Shown: positions 1 through 6,739, numbered from the stretch's first letter. The stretch: DNA of 10,541 nucleotides from JARRRL01 sp037380725 (GCA_037380725.1 JARRRL010000079.1:1-10541), one strand, 5' to 3'. The notes: a model not told the origin generated them from the sequence alone. Program-made: numbers and translations.

Positions 1-264
1 CACATCTTAAGAAAATCACGGCAGCCGGTGCTCAATTGTGTGGCGGAACTTCGTGCGGAGCGGGTGGATGCGGTTCCGGCGGTGTTTGAGACCATTCATT
101 TGCATTTTATTGTATCGGGGCGGGCATCGCTCAGCGATAAGCAGGTGGCGCGCGCGGTATCGTTATCAGCGGAAAAATATTGTTCAGCGTCTATTATGTT
201 GGAACGCGCCGGCGTGGTGATATCACACTCGCATGAGTTGGTCACCGTCGAGGGTGATGAATAG
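1..264 (+). CDS. OsmC/YhfA-family protein, C-terminal part (5' end outside window)
   Basis: The reading frame is open from the first base and ends at TAG 262-264, so only the last 87 residues are visible. The pattern fits the C-terminal half of OsmC-family proteins of the YhfA branch: a VFETIHLHFIVSG strand, then an S-x-EKYCSAS helix, then a final strand ending near SHSHEL. The Cys in EKYCS is the second conserved cysteine of the family. In OsmC and Ohr proteins this pair reduces organic hydroperoxides; the role of the YhfA branch is not settled. The gene lies 98 bp upstream of speD on the same strand. An OsmC-type gene beside speD, often next to crp/vfr, is a familiar gammaproteobacterial arrangement. 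The first catalytic Cys and the start lie outside the window and cannot be checked. Confidence 0.85.
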   Translation, partial: HILRKSRQPVLNCVAELRAERVDAVPAVFETIHLHFIVSGRASLSDKQVARAVSLSAEKYCSASIMLERAGVVISHSHELVTVEGDE

Positions 265-308
265 GGCGTTGCAACGGGCGCCGAGGCGTGTCGTTTCCGA
301 TCTTGCGT

Positions 309-335
309 AAAACCTTTTTTAATCAAAGGTTTTTT
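309..335 (+). terminator. Weak stem-loop with T-run between the OsmC gene and speD
   Basis: AAAACCTTT (309-317) is perfectly complementary to AAAGGTTTT (325-333) across a 7-base loop, and two more T follow. The 9-bp stem has only two G-C pairs, so it is thermodynamically weak. It could be a leaky terminator for the OsmC gene or a leader hairpin ahead of speD, whose ribosome binding site starts 13 bases after the T-run. What is seen is only the symmetry; the function is inferred. Confidence 0.35.
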
Positions 336-362
336 GACAGAAGGTGTAGGAGGGGAGCTGCT

Positions 363-1181
363 ATGGTTAATGAGCAGAATGCACTGAGATTGGAAGGTTT
401 TAATAACCTCACCAAATCATTGAGTTTCAATATTTATGATATTTGTTATGCCCAATCGCCCCAGCACCGCCAGGAGTACATCGAGTACATCGATGAACTC
501 TACAATGCTGAACGGCTCACTCAGATTCTGATGGAAGTGACCCATATCATCGGCGCTCACGTTTTGAATATTGCGCGACAAGATTACGATCCGCAAGGCG
601 CGAGCGTTACCATGCTGATTGCAGAGCATGAAGTCGAAGGTGTGAACACAAAAGAAGAGCCGGGCCCGATACCGGCTTCTTTGGTCGGGCATTTAGATAA
701 AAGCCATGTGACGGTACACACGTACCCGGAATCGCACCCAGATAATGGCATCAGTACATTCCGTGTAGATATTGATGTGTCCACGTGTGGTGTGATTTCG
801 CCGTTACGTGCATTGAATTATCTCATTCATTGTTTTGATTCCGATATCGTGACGGTTGATTATCGTGTGCGTGGTTTTACACGCGATGTGGATGGCCGAA
901 AACATTTTATTGACCACGAAATTAATTCAGTTCAGAATTATTTATCTCAAGATACCCGCAATGCCTATCAGATGATTGATGTCAACGTCTATCAAGAAAA
1001 TATCTTTCATACTAAGATGTTATTGAAAAATTTCGATTTGAACGATTATTTATTTGGCACGGGGGTGGAGGCGTTGTCGCTGTCTGAGCAAAAGGATATT
1101 CGCGCACGTTTGCGTCATGAAATGCTTGAAATTTTTTATGGGCGAAATGTGGAAGGCGAAGACAGCAACGTCGAGTATTGA
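363..1181 (+). CDS. speD: S-adenosylmethionine decarboxylase proenzyme
   Basis: The enzyme decarboxylates S-adenosylmethionine to give the aminopropyl donor for spermidine synthase (SpeE) in the cytosol. The product is 272 residues, close to the 264 of E. coli SpeD, and fits that prokaryotic type. The proenzyme cleaves itself before a serine that becomes the pyruvoyl cofactor. The site is visible as LDK-SHVTVHTYPE, which puts the pyruvoyl serine at about residue 114. Other family-typical stretches are FRVDIDVSTCGVISPLRALN (about 138-157), then VDYRVRGFTRD and a C-terminal HEMLEIFYGRN. The ATG at 363 is chosen because AGGAGGGG (348-355) sits 7 bases before it and because the homology begins there. 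An in-frame GTG at 288 would add 25 unrelated residues that run through the stem-loop. The gene ends 20 bp from the convergent coq7 remnant. No terminator is evident in that gap. Confidence 0.97.
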   Translation: MVNEQNALRLEGFNNLTKSLSFNIYDICYAQSPQHRQEYIEYIDELYNAERLTQILMEVTHIIGAHVLNIARQDYDPQGASVTMLIAEHEVEGVNTKEEPGPIPASLVGHLDKSHVTVHTYPESHPDNGISTFRVDIDVSTCGVISPLRALNYLIHCFDSDIVTVDYRVRGFTRDVDGRKHFIDHEINSVQNYLSQDTRNAYQMIDVNVYQENIFHTKMLLKNFDLNDYLFGTGVEALSLSEQKDIRARLRHEMLEIFYGRNVEGEDSNVEY

Positions 1182-1201
1182 TCGTGTGAAGCGCGTCGTG
1201 C

Positions 1202-1839
1202 CTAGTAGCGTCGTGACACCTGTGCCATAAGGCGAGATGTTGTCCACATGATGGACTGAATCCAAGTCGGGAATTCAACGCCACCGCGCTTGAGCGCTTC
1301 AGCGGCGTGTTGATTTTCTTCTTCCAGCATTTCGGCGAGGATTGCGGTGCTGTGTGGGTCGTGGGTGCCAATGGCGTCGATATGTTCTTGCAAGTGGCGC
1401 TTTACTTGATGCTCCGTGGCGTGAATAAAACCCAGGCTGATGCGATCACGCCCAATTCGTTCAAACGTTGGGCGCACCATTGCAAATGCGCTTCTTCTTC
1501 CTCCGCTGAATACAGCAGGTGCTCCGTTAAGTGGGGTGTGCGAGCTTGGCTGGCTTGCCCCAAATACAAGGCTTGTGCACACACCTCGCCTGTGTGATCG
1601 ATGCGTAAATACGCGGCGATATCTTGTATTGTGCTTGCATGTGGTTTGTGGTTAAGCGCTTGTGGTGTTGGCGCTGTGTGTGGCTGAGGTGCTGGGCGTC
1701 GTTGTGGTAAAGCATTCGATACCGTAAGCCGGGCGTGGTCGAGTTGAGCCAGCCAGCGGTCAACGCGAGTGAGTTGGCGCGTGGACTGGCTTTGTGGGCC
1801 GCTGTATTGTAATTCACTGTTTTGTCGAGTGTTGTAAGC
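1202..1839 (-). pseudogene. coq7: Degraded coq7 (2-octaprenyl-3-methyl-6-methoxybenzoquinol hydroxylase)
   Basis: Coq7 is the di-iron hydroxylase of ubiquinone synthesis. Its parts are readable in two minus-strand frames. The first frame (1839 to about 1450) carries RQLTRVDRWLAQ, then LRIDHTGEVCAQALYLGQ and SAEEEEAHLQWCAQRLNELG, including the first Glu ligand and the E-x-x-H pair. It then runs into an unrelated tail and a stop. The second frame (about 1452 to stop TAG 1204-1202) resumes at DRISLGFIHATEHQVKRHL and continues through LEEENQHAAEALKRGGVEFP to a normal C-terminus. Roughly 20-25 residues that usually lie between (the S-x-LNP-WY-GSF stretch, from memory of the family) are absent. Between the upstream stop at 1842-1840 and the conserved region the first frame has no ATG, GTG or TTG. 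Internal loss, frame change and missing start together argue for a true pseudogene rather than one sequencing error. The position convergent to speD matches the intact gene in related bacteria. Confidence 0.88.
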
Positions 1840-1912
1840 TCAGATGTGCTAAGCCCCAGTGTGTCAAATTTGTGTCTGGATTGGAAACGATGTGCTGTGA
1901 ATGGGGTATTTT

Positions 1913-2941
1913 CTATTTTTGAACAAAAGCTTTAAAGCCAAATTGATGGATGAGATAAGCACCTAAAACGGAGCGACGTCCGCCTTCACGCGTCAGGACA
2001 TAGGTGGTATCGGCTTCGAAATCGCTGATGCGAGTGCGCAGATCAGCCAATGGGATCACTAAGCGCGATGGGCGATCAGCGGGCAGTATCTCAACGGGAA
2101 GCCGTACATCGACCAGAACCACTTTTTCTGGACTGGCCATCAAGGCTTCGAATTCGGCGTTGCGGAGGTATTGAACAACGGGTGCTTCGAGCAACTTTTT
2201 AAAGTCGTCTTTGCCGAGGTGCATGAGGATGCCGTCAGAGACCATGGAGACGGTTGCATTGCGAGCGGTATCTCCGATTAACGCTTCTTCACCAAAAAAT
2301 TGACCAGGCCTCAAGGTGGCCAACTCGTAAACATGGCCGGTGTCATTGAGGCGAGTTACTTTGCACAAACCCTTTTGAATGACAAAAAAGGTGTCCCCTT
2401 TTTCCCCTTCTTTAACGATGGCTTCACCTTGCGTGACGCTGCGTTCAGTAAATTTGGTAAACAGCTGTTGTAAATTGGCTGGTGGTACTTTTTGAAAAAG
2501 TTGAGACCCCAGAAGTGCTGACATCCAGTCGTGGTCTGCCAATGCGTCTTTGTCTGCGATGTCCTCGACCAAGTAGCCACCCGCTTGATCCCACGTCATG
2601 ACCAAGTCCAGCCGATCCTTACCCAAGCAGAGTAAAATGACATCCGAAGTCGTGACGGCGGTTAAACGGTGTGGCTCATGGGTATCAAGGGCGCACTGGG
2701 TTTGATCACTGGGGGCGCAAATGTGTTGTGCTTGGAAGTGTTCATCCAGTAAATCCACCGATCCTTCAATGAGGAAAAACAAATCTTTGTTGGGTTGATT
2801 ACGTTTGAAAAGAATTTTGCCTTTTGAAACGTGCAATTGTTTAATGTGATGACTTAGCTCATTGAGATTGCCATTGGATAGGCTGTCTAATGGGCTAAAA
2901 CGTTTTAGCAGGTTGATGTCAATGTCGGATTCTTGAAACAT
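1913..2941 (-). CDS. Tandem cyclic-nucleotide-binding-domain protein with C-terminal rhodanese-like domain
   Basis: The 342-residue protein has three parts. Residues about 15-125 form a degenerate cyclic-nucleotide-binding (CNB) fold (KGKILFKRNQPNKDLFFLIEG) without the phosphate-binding cassette. Residues about 143-260 form a second CNB domain with a good cassette: FGEEALIGDTARNATV at 216-231, where the Glu and Arg227 are the residues that usually hold the cyclic phosphate and ribose. Residues about 262-342 resemble a rhodanese (VVLVDVR at 274-280; GGRRSVLGAYLI at 320-331). The catalytic Cys expected just before GRRS is replaced by Thr317 or a neighbour, and the domain stops soon after. No helix-turn-helix, membrane segment or enzymatic output domain is visible. 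The role is unknown; a cyclic-nucleotide-responsive sensor or partner-binding protein is an inference. AGAG lies about 7 bases before the ATG. The gene follows purD after 242 bp on the same strand. Confidence 0.8.
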   Translation of the reverse strand: MFQESDIDINLLKRFSPLDSLSNGNLNELSHHIKQLHVSKGKILFKRNQPNKDLFFLIEGSVDLLDEHFQAQHICAPSDQTQCALDTHEPHRLTAVTTSDVILLCLGKDRLDLVMTWDQAGGYLVEDIADKDALADHDWMSALLGSQLFQKVPPANLQQLFTKFTERSVTQGEAIVKEGEKGDTFFVIQKGLCKVTRLNDTGHVYELATLRPGQFFGEEALIGDTARNATVSMVSDGILMHLGKDDFKKLLEAPVVQYLRNAEFEALMASPEKVVLVDVRLPVEILPADRPSRLVIPLADLRTRISDFEADTTYVLTREGGRRSVLGAYLIHQFGFKAFVQK

Positions 2942-3125
2942 ACCTCAACTCTACGACGGCGTTTGTGTCGTGCTGTTATTTCTGGGGAAAAAATACACAG
3001 GATCCGAGCAGAGGAAACGCGTTTTCCGTCGAATGCCATTTATGAAGTATGGCAAAGGATTCATGATTTCGCTGGCTCAAAATTACGATCTGAATTGCGT
3101 TGCTGGATCATCGGGTGTTGGGCTG

Positions 3126-3161
3126 TGAGGCGCTGTGCGGATGAAGGCACAGTGCGCCTCA
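3126..3161 (-). terminator. Strong GC-rich stem-loop just downstream of purD
   Basis: TGAGGCGC (3126-3133) plus TGTGC (3134-3138) pair with GCACA (3147-3151, partly offset) and GCGCCTCA (3154-3161), giving a 13-bp stem with a two-base bulge (GT at 3152-3153) and an 8-base loop. It begins 22 bases after the purD stop in the direction of transcription. No T-run follows on the minus strand, so it is not a textbook intrinsic terminator. It may protect the purD mRNA 3' end or act as a U-less terminator. The structure is seen; the function is inferred. Confidence 0.45.
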
Positions 3162-3183
3162 GGAGTGTGCACGAAGTGGCCCT

Positions 3184-4482
3184 TTAACGGCGTGCGCGGT
3201 GGCCGATGTCTGTGCGGTAGAAGCGGCCTGGCCACGTAATGTGCGTGGTGAGTGTATAGGCTGTGTCGCAGGCTTGTTGAAGGTCTTTGCCCAGTGCGGT
3301 GACACACAGAACGCGACCGCCGTCGGTGACAATTTCTTCATTTTCGTTCAGGCGTGTGCCAGCGTGGAAAACTTTGACGGTCTCGGCGGTTTTGGCGGTG
3401 TTAGGTGAGCCATGCTTGGGTAAGCCATGAATGACGTCGTTTTTGCGTACGCTGCTTGGATAGCCTTCGGCAGCCAGTACAACGCCTACAGCGGTTTGTT
3501 CATCCCAGTCGAGCTTGAGTGTGCTCAATGTGCCATTGAGGCAAGCTTGGCAGATTTCAACGAGATCGGATTGTAAGCGAAGCAAAATCGGCTGCGTTTC
3601 CGGGTCACCCAATCGACAATTGTATTCGATGACGTAGGGGTTACCATCAGTATCGATCATGAGTCCCGCGTATAAAAAGCCACGATAAGGCGTGCCTTCG
3701 TTGACTAAACCTTTCAGTGTGGGATGAATGATGTCTTGCATGATGCGTTGATGACAGGTTTCGGTGATGAGAGGAGCAGGCGAATAAGCGCCCATACCAC
3801 CGGTATTTGGGCCTTGATCACCGTCGTCTCGGGCTTTGTGATCTTGCGAAGTGGCGAGCGGAATGACCTGTTCGCCATCTACGACGCAAATAAAACTGGC
3901 TTCTTCTCCGATTAAGAAATCTTCGATGACCACGCGATGACCGGAGGCACCAAAACGCTCTTGAAGCAGCATTTCTTGGAGCGCTGTGATCGCTTCTTCG
4001 CGGTTCTGGGCGATGACAACGCCTTTACCCGCTGCGAGACCATCGGCTTTGATCACAATGGGGAAGTTTTTGGTGCTGATGTAATCTAAGGATTGGCCGT
4101 AGTCGGTGAAGCTGCGGTAGGGTGCCGTGGGGATGTGGTAACGTTCCAAAAATGCTTTGGCATAGTGCTTGGATGCTTCCAGTTGTGCGGCGCGGCGCGT
4201 GGGGCCAAAGCAGGGAATGTTGGCGCGATCAAAAGCATCGACGATGCCCGCAGCCAGCGCTGCTTCTGGACCGATAATGACCAAATCAATCTGTTCGTTT
4301 TGCGCAAATGCAATCAGATTATCAATATCGCTTGGCTGAATATCAATATTTTGTATGCCAGGTTCGATCGCTGTGCCCGCATTACCTGGAGCAACAAAAA
4401 CCGTTTTGGCTTGCGGTGATTGTCGTACTTTCCAAGCGATGGCGTGTTCACGCCCACCGTTGCCCACAATGAGTATATTCAT
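3184..4482 (-). CDS. purD: Phosphoribosylamine--glycine ligase (GAR synthetase)
   Basis: This cytosolic ATP-grasp enzyme joins glycine to phosphoribosylamine with ATP, the second step of purine synthesis. At 432 residues it matches the usual length (about 430). In order: the N-domain MNILIVGNGGREHAIAWKV (1-19); GPEAALAAGIVDAF from residue 71, where many homologues have Pro instead of the second Ala; the linker FGPTRRAAQLEASK (92-105); the ATP-grasp loop IKADGLAAGKGVVIA (144-158); then SQDHKARDDGDQGPNTGGMG, the glycine/phosphate region; then the metal-binding EYNCRLGDPETQ, where most homologues read F-x-x-R-F-G-D-P-E. The C-domain ends at a short basic tail (GHRARR). GGGG lies 7 bases before the ATG. 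It follows purH by 102 bp, as in the purHD operon of enteric bacteria but with a much longer gap that holds an inverted repeat. No key residue appears to be lost. Confidence 0.97.
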   Translation of the reverse strand: MNILIVGNGGREHAIAWKVRQSPQAKTVFVAPGNAGTAIEPGIQNIDIQPSDIDNLIAFAQNEQIDLVIIGPEAALAAGIVDAFDRANIPCFGPTRRAAQLEASKHYAKAFLERYHIPTAPYRSFTDYGQSLDYISTKNFPIVIKADGLAAGKGVVIAQNREEAITALQEMLLQERFGASGHRVVIEDFLIGEEASFICVVDGEQVIPLATSQDHKARDDGDQGPNTGGMGAYSPAPLITETCHQRIMQDIIHPTLKGLVNEGTPYRGFLYAGLMIDTDGNPYVIEYNCRLGDPETQPILLRLQSDLVEICQACLNGTLSTLKLDWDEQTAVGVVLAAEGYPSSVRKNDVIHGLPKHGSPNTAKTAETVKVFHAGTRLNENEEIVTDGGRVLCVTALGKDLQQACDTAYTLTTHITWPGRFYRTDIGHRARR

Positions 4483-4505
4483 GCAAAACCCCGATTCAGT
4501 TGGTT

Positions 4506-4574
4506 ATGGTGTGTTCATACGTGGTGGTGTTTTGTGTGATGGTGGGTGCGATAGCGTAAAAGCGAACACACCAT
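4506..4574 (-). repeat. 11-bp perfect inverted repeat filling the purH-purD gap
   Basis: ATGGTGTGTTC (4506-4516) and GAACACACCAT (4564-4574) are exact reverse complements separated by 47 bases. Transcribed on the minus strand, the arms bracket a loop rich in CACC/CACCA units, and the second arm ends 23 bases before the purD ATG. The element begins only 10 bases after the purH stop. It could fold into an intercistronic stem that stabilises mRNA or tunes purD translation. No known riboswitch fold was recognised. Confidence 0.6.
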
Positions 4575-4584
4575 CACGGCTTGG

Positions 4585-6204
4585 CTAATGATTAAAGTGT
4601 CGTTTTCCCGTAAAGACCATGGCGATATTCGCGGCATTCGCGGCGGCAATGACTTCCTGGTCACGTACGGAGCCACCGGGTTGGATAATTGCCTGAACGC
4701 CTGCCGCAATGGCGGCTTCAATACCATCGGCAAAGGGGAAGAAGGCATCCGAAGCCATAACGCTACCGACTAAACTGAGATTGGCGTCACGCGCTTTTTC
4801 ACACGCAATGCGTGTACTGGACACGCGACTTGTTTGCCCAGCTCCAATTCCCAAGGTTTGTCCATGGCGGGCAAACACAATTGCGTTGGATTTTACAGCA
4901 CGGACGACTTTCCAGGCGAAGACTAAATCCGCCATGAGTTCAGCGGGGGCTGGCGTGTGAGTTACCACTTCCCAGGTGCTGGTGTCATCGTCACTGCTGT
5001 CCGGCGATTGCACCAGCAATCCACCGTTTATGCGTTTGCATTGCCAGGATTGCCCAACGGAGCACGTGGTGCTGGGATCCCAGGTGGCTAAGGACAGCAC
5101 GCGTAAATTGGGTTTTCGACTGAGCGAGGCTAAAGCGTCTTGGCTGAAACGCGGTGCGATCAATACTTCTACGAATTGCTGCTCGATAATCGTATCGGCT
5201 AACGCGGCGTCGACCTCGCGGTTAAATGCGATGATGCCACCGAAGGCGGAGTTCGGATCGGTTTGCCATGCCTTGGCGTAGGCGTGTTTGAGCGTGTCGG
5301 CGTAGGCTATCCCGCATGGATTGGCGTGTTTGACGATGACACAGGTCGCTTCGGTAAAATAACGAATCGCGTCCAGCGCCGCATCCGCATCCGCCAGATT
5401 GTTGTACGACAAGGGTTTTCCCTGTTCTTGCTTTGCCGACACAAGGCTGGGTTGCGCTGGGAATGCGTCGCGGTACAAGGTGGCGGCTTGATGTGGGTTT
5501 TCCCCATATCGCAGATTGGCCTCTTGCTTCAAGGCCGGTAGAAAGGTCTCCGGAAAAGGCGTGTCATGAGGCGTGTTTTCAAACAAATATTGACTGATGA
5601 CGCTGTCGTAATAGGCGGTGTGTTGGAAGGCTTTTAAGGCCATTTGTTTTCGAAAATGGTGCAGCGCTTGCTCATCCTGTTGGTTCAGGATGTGTGAGAA
5701 GTCCTGGTAATCGGCAGGGTCCGTCAGTACGGTGACGGAACGGTGATTTTTGGCTGCGCCACGGATCAGCGTCGGACCACCGATATCGATCTGTTCGATG
5801 GCTTGGGTGTGTGTGCACCCAGCTTGGCTGATGGTTTCAGCAAAAGGGTATAAATTTACCACTACCACATCAATGGTGGGGATGTCGTGTTCGATCAATA
5901 GGGCGTCATCCGTCCCTCGGCGCGCTAAGATACCACCGTGTATTTTGGGATGTAATGTTTTGACGCGTCCGCCCATCATTTCGGGAAAGGCGGTCACCTC
6001 ACTGACTTCTCGAGCAGGCAGTTCGGCTTCTTGAAGTGCGCGGAATGTACCGCCCGACGAAAGAAGTTGGAAGCCATGAGCGATTAAATTTTGAGCTAAT
6101 GTAATTAAGTTGGTTTTGTCGTAAACACTCAGTAATGCGGTGGGCTTCGTGTTTGTTGACGATGCTAATGTTGTTGGTGTCGTTGGTGATGAGTTAGTAG
6201 TCAT
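4585..6204 (-). CDS. purH: Bifunctional AICAR transformylase / IMP cyclohydrolase
   Basis: The protein catalyses the last two steps to IMP: formylation of AICAR with 10-formyl-THF, then ring closure. From the chosen start it has 539 residues (E. coli PurH: 529). The N-terminal MGS-like cyclohydrolase domain carries ALLSVYDKTNL (23-33), LLSSGGTFRAL (47-57) and FPEMMGGRVKTLHPKIHGGI (73-92). The transformylase part shows LRYGENPHQAA, GKPLSYNNLADADAALD, then VIVKHANPCG with the catalytic Lys-His pair, SAFGGIIAFNRE, MASDAFFPFADG, IQPGGSVRDQEVIAAA, and ends in TGKRHFNH. The ATG at 6204 is preferred: AGGA lies 12 bases upstream and the upstream in-frame ATGs (6270, 6243) fall in or just after the stem-loop at 6253-6278 without a ribosome binding site. 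The first 20 residues are a Ser/Thr/Pro-rich extension not seen in E. coli PurH. It precedes purD, probably in one operon. Confidence 0.96.
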   Translation of the reverse strand: MTTNSSPTTPTTLASSTNTKPTALLSVYDKTNLITLAQNLIAHGFQLLSSGGTFRALQEAELPAREVSEVTAFPEMMGGRVKTLHPKIHGGILARRGTDDALLIEHDIPTIDVVVVNLYPFAETISQAGCTHTQAIEQIDIGGPTLIRGAAKNHRSVTVLTDPADYQDFSHILNQQDEQALHHFRKQMALKAFQHTAYYDSVISQYLFENTPHDTPFPETFLPALKQEANLRYGENPHQAATLYRDAFPAQPSLVSAKQEQGKPLSYNNLADADAALDAIRYFTEATCVIVKHANPCGIAYADTLKHAYAKAWQTDPNSAFGGIIAFNREVDAALADTIIEQQFVEVLIAPRFSQDALASLSRKPNLRVLSLATWDPSTTCSVGQSWQCKRINGGLLVQSPDSSDDDTSTWEVVTHTPAPAELMADLVFAWKVVRAVKSNAIVFARHGQTLGIGAGQTSRVSSTRIACEKARDANLSLVGSVMASDAFFPFADGIEAAIAAGVQAIIQPGGSVRDQEVIAAANAANIAMVFTGKRHFNH

Positions 6205-6252
6205 GGGCAGAGTCGATCCTAAAACGAAAAGTAAGTCAGCCATAAACGGCAA

Positions 6253-6278
6253 GAGGGGCGATGTTGCCATCGCCCCTC
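6253..6278 (-). terminator. Perfect 10-bp stem-loop between fis and purH
   Basis: GAGGGGCGAT (6253-6262) pairs exactly with ATCGCCCCTC (6269-6278) across a 6-base loop. It lies 120 bp after the fis stop and 49 bp before the chosen purH start, both on the minus strand. Seven of ten pairs are G-C. Only TT follows it on the minus strand, so the U-run is poor. The likely role is ending the dusB-fis transcript before purH; a purH leader hairpin is the alternative. Confidence 0.55.
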
Positions 6279-6397
6279 ATTTGATTTTGATGTCAATGCT
6301 CCAATTTGTTGCTGTGATGCCGAGCAGTACTTCAAAAGCGGGCTCTTCGTATTGCTACAGTGAACCGTGGTAGGTCTTACTTGGGCAAGCGCTTAAA

Positions 6398-6739
6398 TCA
6401 AATTAAACCATATTGCTTCAGCTTTTTGCGCAAGGTTCCGCGATTCAATCCCAGCAGCATGGATGCTTTGGTTTGGTTGCCGCGCGTGTATTCCATCACA
6501 GTTTCTAACAAGGGAGCCTCGACTTCAGAGAGCACCATTTGGTATACGTCAGTAACCGGCTGTCCATCCAGGTGTGCAAAATAATTGCGCAGCGCCTTTT
6601 CGACGTTATCCCGAAGGGTTTGTGACTGCTGGTCTGCTGATGTCGTCAAGTGTTGTTTGAATGATTCGTCACTTGCGCTTTTGGCCTGTTCGACCAATTT
6701 CTGAATTTCTTCGTTGCTGTTTGCAAAAGTATCGTTCAT
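6398..6739 (-). CDS. fis: DNA-binding protein Fis
   Basis: Fis is a homodimeric nucleoid protein that bends DNA, activates rRNA promoters and assists site-specific recombination. The 113-residue product aligns over its C-terminal part with E. coli Fis (98 residues): LRDNVEKALRNYFAHLDGQ (42-60), VYQMVLSEVEAPLLETVM (65-82), and the helix-turn-helix YTRGNQTKASMLLGLNRGTL followed by RKKLKQYGL at the end, which is nearly identical to the enteric sequence. The N-terminus is about 15 residues longer, polar and acidic. Its ATG overlaps the dusB stop in ATGA (6736-6739), and GGAGAGGAAA lies about 8 bases upstream inside dusB, so translation is coupled but also has its own strong ribosome binding site. 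The dusB-fis pairing is the classic gammaproteobacterial arrangement. In E. coli this operon is driven by growth rate from a promoter upstream of dusB. Confidence 0.97.
   Translation of the reverse strand: MNDTFANSNEEIQKLVEQAKSASDESFKQHLTTSADQQSQTLRDNVEKALRNYFAHLDGQPVTDVYQMVLSEVEAPLLETVMEYTRGNQTKASMLLGLNRGTLRKKLKQYGLI

Noticed and set aside
334..339. TTGACA -35-like box before speD
   Set aside because: No reasonable -10 element lies 16-18 bases downstream; that region is the ribosome binding site and start codon.
288..362. Upstream in-frame GTG start for speD
   Set aside because: It has no ribosome binding site, would translate through a stem-loop, and adds residues absent from SpeD. ATG 363 has a strong AGGAGGGG.
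1307..1597. Plus-strand 96-codon frame opposite coq7
   Set aside because: It resembles no known protein and lies antisense to clear Coq7 homology.
1527..1817. A GTG-started 96-codon minus-strand frame over the 5' part of coq7
   Set aside because: It is out of phase with the Coq7-like reading, which gives the recognisable HTGEVCAQALYLGQ motif in another frame.
1202..1839. Programmed ribosomal frameshift to express coq7
   Set aside because: A frameshift would not restore the missing conserved middle segment or the absent start codon, and no slippery heptamer was seen at the junction.
4093..4419. Plus-strand 108-codon frame opposite purD
   Set aside because: It is a shadow of the purD codons with no recognisable motif.
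6205..6270. Longer PurH starts at 6270 or 6243, which would suggest a hydrophobic leader (MADLLFVLGSTL)
   Set aside because: They fall in or next to a perfect hairpin with no ribosome binding site. PurH is cytosolic and needs no leader.
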